Shown piece by piece: positions 51,499 through 60,368 of a stretch of 64,000 nt of DNA (positions are counted from its first letter, which is position 1; every line of letters starts with the position of its first letter). The DNA lies in contig BQMY01000079.1 of assembly GCA_022181065.1 (NCBI GenBank), forward strand, positions 61,866 to 125,865, written 5' to 3'. The notes below the pieces were generated by a model. The model was not told the origin of the DNA and made no database searches. It was given only the letters and a program-made list of their open reading frames with translations. A program made the position numbers and the translations under genes. This stretch comes from Melioribacteraceae bacterium. Lineage in GTDB: Bacteria; Bacteroidota; Ignavibacteria; Ignavibacteriales; Melioribacteraceae.

Positions 51499-52251
51499 TT
51501 GAAAGAACTTAAAGAATTTACAAAACTGCTCGCCGAAGAATCAGGAAAAATTATCAAATCGTATTTTAGATCAGACCTAAATATAGAACGCAAGCCTGAT
51601 AAATCCCCCGTAACTATCGCAGATAAAAAAGCGGAAGAAATTATGCGGGAATTGATCATGAAAAACTTTCCCGAACATGGAATTCTCGGTGAAGAATTTG
51701 GCGAACATAATCCCGATGCTGAATACAAATGGATTCTTGACCCAATCGACGGCACTAAAAGTTTTATACATGGAACAGTTACTTTCGGTACACTGATAGG
51801 ATTGTTAAAAAATAATGAACCGATTCTTGGTGTGATAAATCAGCCGATCATGAATGACTTTATGCTTGGTGATAATGTTACAACCGAATTAAACAGTAAT
51901 AGCATTAAAGTAAACAACACAAATAATATTGCCGATGCCTCACTTATGACCACCGATCAAACTTACATCAGGCAATATCACAATATTGACAAATTCCTGA
52001 AACTTACCGAACAGGTAAAACTGTACAGAATGTGGGGTGATTGTTACGGCTATATGCTGCTCGCAATGGGTTACGCTGATATAATGATCGACCCGATAAT
52101 GCATATTTGGGATACAGCGGCGCTTGTGCCTGTTGTTCAGGGTGCCGGAGGAATCATCACTGATTATTTTGGTAATGATGTAATGAAAGGTGAATCTGTT
52201 ATAGCGTCAACTCCGGGTTTACATTCACAACTTGTAAAAATGTTAAACTGA
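51499..52251 (+). CDS. Inositol monophosphatase family, HisN-like histidinol phosphatase
   Basis: A 250-residue Mg2+-dependent phosphatase of the IMPase fold. Motif 1 GEEFGEHN and DPIDGTKSF (residues ~78-84), and motif 2 WDTAALVPVVQGAGGIITDY near the C-terminus are conserved. The close resemblance around these segments to HisN suggests histidinol-phosphate phosphatase, but inositol or other sugar phosphates are possible. The start is TTG with a GAGG upstream. No his operon genes are adjacent. Confidence 0.8.
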   Translation: MKELKEFTKLLAEESGKIIKSYFRSDLNIERKPDKSPVTIADKKAEEIMRELIMKNFPEHGILGEEFGEHNPDAEYKWILDPIDGTKSFIHGTVTFGTLIGLLKNNEPILGVINQPIMNDFMLGDNVTTELNSNSIKVNNTNNIADASLMTTDQTYIRQYHNIDKFLKLTEQVKLYRMWGDCYGYMLLAMGYADIMIDPIMHIWDTAALVPVVQGAGGIITDYFGNDVMKGESVIASTPGLHSQLVKMLN

Positions 52252-52911
52252 TCATTTTTTTCTGAACAGAAAAATCACTACCACTACAATTACGAGCATT
52301 GCAAAGTAGTATATCCACCTCGGAGTTTCTTTCAGTTTGAATGGTATGTATGTTGCGTTAATTACAACACCTTTGGTGATATCAGCCGGTTTGAATTTCC
52401 AGGTAAGTTTGTTTGATTCTAATTCATGCGCGTTGTGATTAATAATTTTACCGGGAAGATAATAGACATAACTGATTGTTACGGAATCATTTACAAAACC
52501 AAATCCCGTTGAATAGGGTGGGATAAATTGCGAGAATTTTACCGTTCCTCCCGGACCTTCCGTCACACTGAAATTGAAGTCCTTAAAAGCTTTTTGCGTA
52601 TTTAAAGAATCTATGTTTGTGAAGTTAAATTCTATATGGGTATGGAGTGTGCTGTCGATATAGTTTTTATAAACATCTACATAGTTGGTTGTTAAATAAC
52701 TTTTGTTCAATCCCGATTTCAGAGAGTCTTCCGTAAAGTATGGAGTGCGGTTGAACATAAGTGTATCCTGCGCACCTTCCCACCTGAGCCAGTAATGAAT
52801 ATACATTTTGCCTGATTTATCAGTGCGTAGCGTTGATATCTGCTCAAAACTTACACAACCTGTAGCCACAAAAATCAGAATTAACAAAAGTAGAAGTTTT
52901 TTCAAATCCAT
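52252..52911 (-). CDS. LppM-like lipoprotein with C-terminal membrane helix
   Basis: A 219-residue protein with an N-terminal lipobox (VATGC, Cys at about 19) and a second hydrophobic helix at the C-terminus (YYFAMLVIVVVVIFLF) ending in basic residues. The beta-rich domain between (FEQISTLRTDKSGKMYIHYWLRW, NSHE..KLTWKFKPADI) resembles the LppM domain of actinobacterial lipoproteins, but I am not certain. The start is placed at MDLKKLL. Function unknown. Confidence 0.6.
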   Translation of the reverse strand: MDLKKLLLLLILIFVATGCVSFEQISTLRTDKSGKMYIHYWLRWEGAQDTLMFNRTPYFTEDSLKSGLNKSYLTTNYVDVYKNYIDSTLHTHIEFNFTNIDSLNTQKAFKDFNFSVTEGPGGTVKFSQFIPPYSTGFGFVNDSVTISYVYYLPGKIINHNAHELESNKLTWKFKPADITKGVVINATYIPFKLKETPRWIYYFAMLVIVVVVIFLFRKK

Positions 52912-52955
52912 TCCCGCAAAATAATAGCACAAAACATATTACGAATATTTTAAAT

Positions 52956-52976
52956 AAGATAAAAACGACTTATCTT
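52956..52976 (-). terminator. Weak hairpin after the LytTR regulator
   Basis: TTATCTT/AAGATAA arms (52970-52976 and 52956-52962) form a 7-bp AT-rich stem just beyond the stop codon of the LytTR regulator gene, followed by ATTT on the minus strand. It could be a weak terminator. Confidence 0.35.
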
Positions 52977-52978
52977 GT

Positions 52979-53728
52979 TTATTCAAGAAAGGCTTTTAAT
53001 TTTTGGTATCCTGATCTGCTGATTTGCAATAATTCGTTATTTTGCATCACCGCCGCGTAATTATCTTTTTTCATCGGTTCAATTTTTTTCATGAAGTTCA
53101 GATTTATAATATTTGAACGATGAATTCTGATAAAGTTTTCCTGCGGTAATTTCTCTTCGTAGTATTTCATTGTTTTCTGTTTGAGGAACTTACCGTTTTC
53201 GGTGACAATAGAAACATAATCGTCCTGAGCTTCCAGATATAATATTTTCTCAACATTTATAATTACGATGTCGCTTCCTTTTTTCACTACTATTCTGTTG
53301 AGATATTCTATCTCTTCATCATAATTTTCCTTTAATGCTGAATAATCGTTCTGCTCATTCAAAGCATAAGAGATGCGTGAGATTGCTTTTTCGAGAGCCG
53401 CATCAAATCTTTCCTGTGAAAATGGTTTTAGCAGATAATCTATCGCGTTTACTTCGAATGCTTTCAGTGCGTACTGGTCGAATGCTGTTGAAAATATTAT
53501 CGCGGGAGGTTCATCGATCAGCTCAAGAAGTTCAAACCCGTTAATCTTCGGCATTTGAATATCGAGGAAAATTAAATCAGGTTTCAACTCGGCTATTGCC
53601 TTTACCGCTTCAAAGCCATTCTGGCATTCACCAACTATATTTATATTTTCATGTTTTGCCAGATATCGTTTTGTTATTTCACGAGCAAGTTTTTCATCAT
53701 CAATAATCAAAGTATTTATTTTTTCCAT
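52979..53728 (-). CDS. LytTR-family response regulator
   Basis: A 249-residue regulator with a receiver domain (IIDDEKLAREI; phospho-acceptor Asp in LIFLDIQMPKINGFEL; Lys in YLLKPF) and a C-terminal LytTR DNA-binding domain (~145-245; IVVKKGSDIVIINVEKILYLEAQDDYVSI, FIRIHRSNIINL). LytTR regulators pair with LytS-type kinases, and one lies immediately upstream. Last gene of a four-gene leftward operon with two LiaF-like proteins. Confidence 0.94.
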   Translation of the reverse strand: MEKINTLIIDDEKLAREITKRYLAKHENINIVGECQNGFEAVKAIAELKPDLIFLDIQMPKINGFELLELIDEPPAIIFSTAFDQYALKAFEVNAIDYLLKPFSQERFDAALEKAISRISYALNEQNDYSALKENYDEEIEYLNRIVVKKGSDIVIINVEKILYLEAQDDYVSIVTENGKFLKQKTMKYYEEKLPQENFIRIHRSNIINLNFMKKIEPMKKDNYAAVMQNNELLQISRSGYQKLKAFLE

Positions 53729-53736
53729 TTCATCCC

Positions 53737-54774
53737 CTACAATGGTATAAACAGATATACTGTGAATATATTGTTTTCATTTTTAATTGTTAACAGGTTA
53801 TCCTGATTATATATCAGTTTCAGTCGCTGCCGGATATTTGTCAGACCTATTCCCTCACCTTTTCTGTGAACAGCTTCGGGATCATAATTATTAGCGATGG
53901 TTATCACCATGTACTCTGCCTGACGTTTACATGTAAGCTTCATTTCTACTACATCCGTGTTTTCATACACGCCGTATTTAATGGCGTTTTCAAATATCGG
54001 CTGAAGAATAAGATTTGGTACTTCTACTTTTTTACATCCATCGGCAACATCTTCGGTGTATATAAATTTATCTTCGAATCGTATCTTTTCTATATCAAGG
54101 TATAATTTTACGTTTTTTAATTCCTCCTCGAATAAATATTTTTGTCCGGTCGCTTTTGACAAAGTGCTTCGCATAAAATCGGAAAGCTTAATAATCATAT
54201 CACGGGCTTTATCCGGATCTATCATTGTTAGAGAACTGATTGAGTTCAGACTGTTAAATATAAAGTGAGGTTTGATCTGATATTTAAGCGAACGTAATTC
54301 CGCCTCTTTAACCAGTGCTCTCAACTCTACTTCCTTGAGAGATTTTTCCTTGAAGTTTCCGTAATAGATTATCAGATAGTTAACAGAAACCATCGTGATG
54401 TAGAGAAAAATACCTTCGAAGAATCTTACTATTAACGAAGAATTCAGAAAAACCTCATAGTCAGGATATATTTTTGAAACGAGTATATATCCGAAAAACA
54501 CCCAAATTACTGAAGTAAAAATCGCACCACTTAAATGATTACTGAATACCCTGATAAGTGAAAAGCTTTCCAGCGAGAAAAACTTTGTAGGAAACCACAG
54601 ACTTATACCGAGAAAATAGTAAATGAAATTAAACACAATACTATCAGCCAGAGCGTATGCTAATTCGATATCAAGGAGGAGGTGCAGGACAGTAACCTGC
54701 ACCGCCGCAATACTCACAATAACAATTGTGTAAAGTAGAAGAAAATTTTTATTACTAAAATATGGATTCGTCAT
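53737..54774 (-). CDS. LytS/YehU-type sensor histidine kinase
   Basis: A 345-residue kinase with four to five membrane helices in the first ~150 residues, a coiled coil, and a His_kinase domain with phospho-acceptor His in IKPHFIFNSLNSISSL, followed by an ATPase domain (NLILQPIFENAIKYG, GEGIGLTNIRQRL). The N-terminus has no obvious extracytoplasmic domain, so the signal is probably sensed in the membrane. ATG at MTNPY is preferred over the TTG two codons upstream. The LytTR regulator gene follows after 8 bp. Confidence 0.92.
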   Translation of the reverse strand: MTNPYFSNKNFLLLYTIVIVSIAAVQVTVLHLLLDIELAYALADSIVFNFIYYFLGISLWFPTKFFSLESFSLIRVFSNHLSGAIFTSVIWVFFGYILVSKIYPDYEVFLNSSLIVRFFEGIFLYITMVSVNYLIIYYGNFKEKSLKEVELRALVKEAELRSLKYQIKPHFIFNSLNSISSLTMIDPDKARDMIIKLSDFMRSTLSKATGQKYLFEEELKNVKLYLDIEKIRFEDKFIYTEDVADGCKKVEVPNLILQPIFENAIKYGVYENTDVVEMKLTCKRQAEYMVITIANNYDPEAVHRKGEGIGLTNIRQRLKLIYNQDNLLTIKNENNIFTVYLFIPL

Positions 54775-54783
54775 ATTCAACCG

Positions 54784-55557
54784 TTAGTTTTTTAATTCAA
54801 GTCCGCCGAACACAATAGTGCCTTTGATTTCCAATATTTTATTTTGTTCAACATTATCTTTGTTTGATGCGTGTCTCTGATCGTCAATACCACCAAATAT
54901 TACAGAAGTATCAGTTACAACTTTCCAATCTTCCGGTATAATAAGTTCCACCCCCGAAAAAGCCTGGAATAGCTGGAGTTCATTTCTCCCTTCAGATAGT
55001 TTTGCCCCCCTAAGATCGATAACTACCCCGGCAAATACTGCGCTTAGTTTTCCGCCTTTAAAATTCTGGGCATAGTTTGATTCTTCAATGGAACGGAACA
55101 TAACATAATCATCCATATAATCACGGTCGTTCTGCTCGTATGTTCCCTGTGCTGGTGGTGCCTTTTTGCATTTGTCTTCAAAATCCTCTGAAGAAAAATG
55201 CATTTCGAATTCTTTTTTGGATTTTTTTGACGGGAAAATACTTTTAAGAATTGCGCCCAGACCCATAATAATTAGAAATACCGGCCAGTAGTCACCAAGT
55301 GCGGTGCCGAGAGAGACACCAATATAATCAGAATAGAGCGCGATACCGGCAAAAGCCATCACCAACGCGCCAAAAGTTTTATCATCTCCTGTAACAAATA
55401 TTATCGCTCCAAATAGAAGCACGATGGTTTTCCAGTTGATCAGATAAGCGTTTATTTCAATATCAAAAACGTTGTTTGCCATGAATAAACCACCGACAAT
55501 TAAAAGAAGGAGTCCGAAAAACCCTTCACCTTTTCTATTTTTCATCGTCTTTTCCAT
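54784..55557 (-). CDS. LiaF-like membrane protein, paralogue 2
   Basis: A 257-residue protein. Four membrane helices in the first ~110 residues (FFGLLLLIVGGLFMANNVFDI...YWPVFLIIMGLGAILKSIF) match the LiaI/LiaF transmembrane region. A C-terminal soluble beta domain of the LiaF type follows (QNFKGGKLSAVFAGVVIDLRGAKLSEG, GIDDQRHASNKDN, EIKGTIVFGGLELKN). In Gram-positives LiaF restrains the LiaS kinase. It is translated directly after the upstream paralogue (1 bp gap); ATG at residue 5 is an alternative start. Confidence 0.83.
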   Translation of the reverse strand: MEKTMKNRKGEGFFGLLLLIVGGLFMANNVFDIEINAYLINWKTIVLLFGAIIFVTGDDKTFGALVMAFAGIALYSDYIGVSLGTALGDYWPVFLIIMGLGAILKSIFPSKKSKKEFEMHFSSEDFEDKCKKAPPAQGTYEQNDRDYMDDYVMFRSIEESNYAQNFKGGKLSAVFAGVVIDLRGAKLSEGRNELQLFQAFSGVELIIPEDWKVVTDTSVIFGGIDDQRHASNKDNVEQNKILEIKGTIVFGGLELKN

Positions 55558-55558
55558 C

Positions 55559-56254
55559 TTAATTTTTCACCTCGCCGCCGCCAAAAATTACGACGCCCTT
55601 TATTGTTAATACTTTTTCATCTGTGTAGTCTTTGTTCGGGTCTTTTAACCGTTTATCGGAGAACCCGCCCAAAATTGGTATCACATCAACCCTTACATTC
55701 CAGTCGTAAGGTACAATTATGGTGGTACCGCCAAATATCGCGAGTATATCAATAGAATGGGAGCCATTTGCCAAATGACTGTTTCGCAAATCTATTTCGC
55801 TGCCACCAAATATCGCGGTTAGTTTTCCTCCGCTGAAATTCTGGCTATGGAAACGTTTACTTCCACCTCCAAAAACAGCGACATCATTCAGGTAATCATC
55901 GCCATTATAATCGGGTGATTCAAATGAGTTATTTTTGTTGCTCGAAAAAATATCCGAGCGGCGGAACATAATGTATAATCCTAGTGCGATTAGCAGCAGC
56001 GGCCACAATTCAGGGAGAAACCCCAGAAGACCGAGGGCTATCATTATATATCCCGGCATACGATTTTTTGACGAGGATACAATTACGATACCTATCGTGA
56101 TCAAAATTGTTTTCCATGAGAAAATATTATCTCTGATTATCCAGGGAATTTCAAAGTTGAAGAAACCGAAATTTTCTATCAGAAATAATCCGCCAAGAAT
56201 CACAAGTATCAATCCGAATATGAGTCTTGCGTTGTTCGTGTTAGATTGTGCCAT
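55559..56254 (-). CDS. LiaF-like membrane protein, paralogue 1
   Basis: A 231-residue homologue of the next gene, with helices (RLIFGLILVILGGLFLIENFGFF; IMIALGLLGFLPELWPLLLIALGLYIMF) and the soluble LiaF domain (SGGKLTAIFGGSEIDLRNSHLANG; PILGGFSDKR; GVVIFGGGEVKN). The start has an excellent AAGGAG six bases upstream. Together with its paralogue it heads the operon with the LytS kinase and LytTR regulator, an arrangement that suggests envelope-stress sensing with two LiaF modulators. Confidence 0.85.
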   Translation of the reverse strand: MAQSNTNNARLIFGLILVILGGLFLIENFGFFNFEIPWIIRDNIFSWKTILITIGIVIVSSSKNRMPGYIMIALGLLGFLPELWPLLLIALGLYIMFRRSDIFSSNKNNSFESPDYNGDDYLNDVAVFGGGSKRFHSQNFSGGKLTAIFGGSEIDLRNSHLANGSHSIDILAIFGGTTIIVPYDWNVRVDVIPILGGFSDKRLKDPNKDYTDEKVLTIKGVVIFGGGEVKN

Positions 56255-56427
56255 TTATAACTCCTTTGTTTGTTAACGATTCAAATATATTTTAATTTAT
56301 GACGTTTATAAATTGTTTTTCGGTAAATGAACATTATGAATCGGTAAGCTGCGAATTTTTATATTTCTTTGTAAAAATTCATAAATAGATTTTTTATATT
56401 AAACAATTATTAAAGTGCCGGTTTATT

Positions 56428-57408
56428 ATGGATCAAATCAGAAACGGTCTATTCTTTTTACTATTTACTGTGATCACAGGAACTATCGGGTACATGATGA
56501 TCGAAAATTGGAGTGTACTCGATTCCTTGTATATGACCGTGATATCAATTACAACAACCGGTTTTGCTGAATTAAAACCTCTCTCGGCTTCCGGCAGGCT
56601 ATTCACAATATTTCTTATAATACTTGGAGTCACTTCTATCGCTTATATAGGTGGTAGAGTTGCGCAGGTATTTATTGAAAATCAATTTTTCAGGAGCAGA
56701 AGAATGAACAAAAGACTGGATACTATTGGTAATCACTATATAGTTTGCGGGTATGGAAGAATGGGTAAAACTATTTGTGAGGGTCTTGTCGAAAATGATG
56801 TTCCGTTTGTGATTGTTGAAAATTCACAGCAAAAGGTTGATGTAATCCTGGCTAAAAATTGGCTTTGCGTGATGGGTGACGCGACCAATGATGAAACGTT
56901 GCTTGAGGCGGGTATAAAACGCGCCAAAGGTTTGGTTGCGGTAATCCGGACAGACGCTGAAAATGTATTCGCCGCTCTTTCTGCAAAGGAGTTAAACCCT
57001 GATGTATTCGTTGTTGCCCGAGCTATTGACGAAGGAACTGAATCTAAACTTAAAAAAGCGGGGGCTGACAGGGTTGTTAAACCATACGATCTTGGCGGTA
57101 ACAGAATGGTTCAACTTCTTTTAAGACCGGGGGTGATTGATTTTATTGATGGTGTTGCGCGAAACAGAAGTTTAAATATTAGTCTTGAAGAAATTCAGGT
57201 TAGTGTAAATTCATCACTATCGGGTACAACATTGCTTGATTCACCTGTCAGAAAAGATTTGGATATCATAATTATAGCTATATCAAAAAATACGGGTGAG
57301 TTTATGTATAACCCTAAATCAACTACCAGGATTGAAGGGAATGATAAACTTATAGCTATTGGTGAAAGAAACAACCTCTTTAAACTCACGGAGCTATGCA
57401 AAGCTTAA
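56428..57408 (+). CDS. Two-helix K+ channel with RCK (TrkA) domains
   Basis: A 326-residue potassium channel subunit of the MthK architecture: two membrane helices around a pore loop, then TrkA-N (NHYIVCGYGRMGKTICEGL, Rossmann Gly motif) and TrkA-C (residues ~240-325) domains that bind ligand. The selectivity filter reads TTTGFAE (residues 42-48) instead of the canonical TVGYGD, so ion selectivity or conductance may differ. Overlaps the convergent neighbour by 4 bp at the 3' end. Confidence 0.88.
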   Translation: MDQIRNGLFFLLFTVITGTIGYMMIENWSVLDSLYMTVISITTTGFAELKPLSASGRLFTIFLIILGVTSIAYIGGRVAQVFIENQFFRSRRMNKRLDTIGNHYIVCGYGRMGKTICEGLVENDVPFVIVENSQQKVDVILAKNWLCVMGDATNDETLLEAGIKRAKGLVAVIRTDAENVFAALSAKELNPDVFVVARAIDEGTESKLKKAGADRVVKPYDLGGNRMVQLLLRPGVIDFIDGVARNRSLNISLEEIQVSVNSSLSGTTLLDSPVRKDLDIIIIAISKNTGEFMYNPKSTTRIEGNDKLIAIGERNNLFKLTELCKA

Positions 57409-57980
57409 TGTCCTTCCTGAAGCATCTTTATATCGATTGTCAGTTTTGATTTATCCTCCCGGAAAATTACATAAAACAGACCTATAAAAACTTGAAACGC
57501 GAACATTACAAAAAACAGAAAATAAAATTGCGTTGCTTCCAGGTATCTTAACGTCACGTTCAGAATTACCGTAATTTCATAAAAAACCAATAAATATTTG
57601 AAAATACTAAAATGTTTATTTTCGAAGAGGTCGAGAGTTGCTATTTTGAATACTTTGTAGAATATAAACAGGTGGATCAGAACAAAAGCCAATTCGGTAG
57701 TGCCGGTAATAAAAAAAGTTATTATCATGACCACAGGTAAAACAAAGTACAATATTTTGTCTTTTCCGTATGGATCGAATTTCAGAGTTGAATAAAAACC
57801 GAGAAGTGATGTTATTAAAAAAACATAATTACCGGTGTATATTTCAAGACCAATTAACATTTTATTGAGGGGATCGGAGATTGCTATCGAGATGAAAAAA
57901 TATCGGTATTTTGTCGGGAATTGGCGAATCCCCGACAAAACCCAAATGATCATCGAAACATACATTAAAATTGGAATCAT
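57405..57980 (-). CDS. Uncharacterised multi-span membrane protein
   Basis: A 191-residue protein with about six or seven membrane helices (VSMIIWVLSGIRQF, YFFISIAISDPLNKMLI, LYFVLPVVMIITFFIT and others) separated by short loops. No catalytic or binding motif is recognised. It is downstream of the CPPLC lipoprotein gene with a 5-bp gap, so the two are probably cotranscribed. Confidence 0.65.
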   Translation of the reverse strand: MIPILMYVSMIIWVLSGIRQFPTKYRYFFISIAISDPLNKMLIGLEIYTGNYVFLITSLLGFYSTLKFDPYGKDKILYFVLPVVMIITFFITGTTELAFVLIHLFIFYKVFKIATLDLFENKHFSIFKYLLVFYEITVILNVTLRYLEATQFYFLFFVMFAFQVFIGLFYVIFREDKSKLTIDIKMLQEGH

Positions 57981-57985
57981 AATTA

Positions 57986-58468
57986 TTATTTTTCAGTTAA
58001 AGGCGCGCAGAGTGGTGGGCACCATGAACCATACTCCAGTACATTCGCACCATTTGATATTGTAACTTTTTCACTTCTTTTTTCAATTGAAGTTATCGGC
58101 TCCGCGCCAGTTGTCAGTAATTCTTCTACTATTGCCTTATAATATACCACAAAAGTATCATTTTGCGACACTTTTCCATTGAATGGAAAGATTGCTTTCC
58201 TTTCCTGATTCGCGATTAATAATGAGTCTTTCAATTTAAACAGAATTGTGGTTTGAGATTGAGATAATATTTCCAGCAATGTTTCAGAATTAATGTCAAC
58301 TTTGTGTAGTACAGGTCCGAATTCTGCCAAAGCTGTTTCGACTGATATAATTTTTCCGAATTCCGGTTTTGCTGCCATCTCTTGCAGGTTTTTGTCAGGT
58401 GTTTTCTCCCCGCAAGAAATTAAAATTAATACCATTAAAAGATACCGGGATACATTCAATACCTTCAT
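57986..58468 (-). CDS. Putative lipoprotein with C-terminal Cys pair
   Basis: A 160-residue protein with a lipobox (LISC, Cys at ~18) and a mostly polar mature part rich in Glu and Thr. Its C-terminus contains WCPPLC, a pair of cysteines three residues apart, which could bind metal or form a disulfide. No family is recognised. The start is placed at the ATG preceded by AGGAGCC; the longer frame is not supported. Confidence 0.6.
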   Translation of the reverse strand: MKVLNVSRYLLMVLILISCGEKTPDKNLQEMAAKPEFGKIISVETALAEFGPVLHKVDINSETLLEILSQSQTTILFKLKDSLLIANQERKAIFPFNGKVSQNDTFVVYYKAIVEELLTTGAEPITSIEKRSEKVTISNGANVLEYGSWCPPLCAPLTEK

Positions 58469-58609
58469 TTTGGCTCCTGAGTTTTGGTAAGATAAACTGA
58501 GTGTAATTCTGTAAAAGAACCAAATAAATAAAATATTGGTTAAGATTGTGAACAATATAATATTTTTACCGTCAAAATATTTAGTAAATAGAGAATTTAG
58601 GAGATAAAA

Positions 58610-59533
58610 TTGTCTGATGAAAAAGTGATAGAGGTAAAGGGACTCACCAAAAAGTACCAGAACCTTACCGCTGTCAATAATCTTGATCTAAACGTTTACA
58701 AAGGAGATGTATTTGGTTTCCTTGGTCCGAATGGAGCCGGGAAGAGTACTACTATCCGTATGCTGTTAACACTTATCAAACCAACTGCCGGCGATATTAA
58801 AATATTTGGTAAACCGCTCTACGCCAACAGAAATGAAATCATGAGAAAAATTGGCGCGATTGTCGAAAAACCCGACTTTTACATGTATCTTTCCGCATTT
58901 AAAAACATTGAATTACTTGGTGGGCTCTATGGTGTTGATACTTCTAAAAAGAGATTGATGGAAATCCTCGATACTGTTGGTTTGGCACATCGACACAAAA
59001 GTAAAGTTAAAACGTTTTCTCATGGTATGAAGCAGCGACTTGGCATTGCGCAGGCACTTCTTCACGACCCTGAACTTATAATTCTTGATGAGCCCACAAC
59101 TGGACTTGACCCTCAGGGAATGAAAGAAATACGTGAACTGATAATTATGCTTAGCAAGGAAAAAGGAAAAACTGTTTTTCTTTCTTCCCATATACTCAGG
59201 GAAGTTGAGTTAATTACTGACCGCATGATCATTATCAACAAGGGTACTACTCAAATCGAGGGTAAAGTTAGTGAATTATTAAATGCCGAGAAGATCACGG
59301 TAACATTTGAACTTGAAAGTTCAGATTCTGTTGAAAACGTAATAGCCGAATCTTCATGGGGAAATAAGCTAAAAGCCCGGGAAAAGAATGAATTCATATT
59401 CGATGTAGGTGCGGAAGATATTCCCGCGATGAATTCATTTTTTGTTGAAAAAGGTGTAAATGTTTCCGCTATTATTCCAAAACGATCTCTGGAAGAATAC
59501 TTCCTGAAAATTACTTCGGGAGGTGCTGTATGA
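58610..59533 (+). CDS. ABC transporter ATP-binding protein
   Basis: A 307-residue ATPase of an ABC-2 exporter. Walker A GPNGAGKST, signature FSHGMKQRLGIAQALLHDPELIILDEPTTGLDPQG, and the H-loop SSHILREVE are visible. A C-terminal extension of ~85 residues follows, as in CcmA/NatA-type exporters. The start is TTG with AGGAG upstream. The start of the permease gene overlaps its stop by 4 bp, so they are one transporter. Substrate unknown. Confidence 0.94.
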   Translation: MSDEKVIEVKGLTKKYQNLTAVNNLDLNVYKGDVFGFLGPNGAGKSTTIRMLLTLIKPTAGDIKIFGKPLYANRNEIMRKIGAIVEKPDFYMYLSAFKNIELLGGLYGVDTSKKRLMEILDTVGLAHRHKSKVKTFSHGMKQRLGIAQALLHDPELIILDEPTTGLDPQGMKEIRELIIMLSKEKGKTVFLSSHILREVELITDRMIIINKGTTQIEGKVSELLNAEKITVTFELESSDSVENVIAESSWGNKLKAREKNEFIFDVGAEDIPAMNSFFVEKGVNVSAIIPKRSLEEYFLKITSGGAV

Positions 59534-60366
59534 TAAACCTTATTGGATTTGAATTAAGTAAGCTATTCCGTAAGTGGAGAACTTACATTGGTTTTCTGGC
59601 GATAGGAGTTTTGGTACCGATCGTGCAAATAGTTCTTCACTATGAAGGTGACCGATTTGTTAATATGGCACTTCGTAGTGTTCAGCAATCATTTATGTTC
59701 GATGGAAATCTATTAAATGGTTATTTGATTGGTTATCTCATACTACAGGCGCTTATAATTCATATACCCTTTTTAATAGTTTTGGTTGGTGGAGATATTC
59801 TCGCAGGGGAAGCTACTTCAGGTACATACAGAATGCTCCTTATCAGACCTGTATCCCGATTTAAAATTATTACCTCAAAGTTTATAGCCGGGATTATTTA
59901 TACCAACGCGTTATTAGCTTTCCTCGCTTTTATGAGTTTAATAATGAGTCTGATAATATTCGGTTCAGGTGAGCTGATTGTATTTGAAAACATCCTTTAT
60001 ATTTTTGCTACTGATGATGTATTCTGGCGGTTTGGTATGGCATATGGTTACGCGGCTTTAAGCATGTCAACTGTATTTGCTTTGTCATTCCTCTTTTCAT
60101 CACTGGTGGAAAACGCTATAGGTCCGATAGTAGCGACAATGGCAATCATAATTATTTTTGCTATTCTTTCTGCGCTTAACTTTGACGCATTGAAAGTTAT
60201 TCGTCCTTATCTCTTTACAAACTATATTGCTGACTGGAGACTCTTTTTCCGTGATCCTGTTGAGATAAAAGAAGTTATAAACTCGGGAGTGGTATTAGTC
60301 GGACATATAGTTGGTTTATACGCAATTACATTATATCTGTTTATTAAAAAAGACATATTGAGTTAA
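59530..60366 (+). CDS. ABC-2 type transporter permease
   Basis: A 278-residue membrane protein with six helices, the ABC-2 subunit matching the ATPase. The cytoplasmic loop before helix 3 carries the coupling pattern GEATSGTYRMLLIRPVSRFKIITSKF, and the helix pair at the end forms the exit region. Homologues export drugs, lipids or bacteriocins, or regulate cell-envelope assembly. The substrate is not indicated. A LolA-like gene follows after 2 bp, which suggests a lipid or lipoprotein role. Confidence 0.88.
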   Translation: MINLIGFELSKLFRKWRTYIGFLAIGVLVPIVQIVLHYEGDRFVNMALRSVQQSFMFDGNLLNGYLIGYLILQALIIHIPFLIVLVGGDILAGEATSGTYRMLLIRPVSRFKIITSKFIAGIIYTNALLAFLAFMSLIMSLIIFGSGELIVFENILYIFATDDVFWRFGMAYGYAALSMSTVFALSFLFSSLVENAIGPIVATMAIIIIFAILSALNFDALKVIRPYLFTNYIADWRLFFRDPVEIKEVINSGVVLVGHIVGLYAITLYLFIKKDILS

Positions 60367-60368
60367 CA

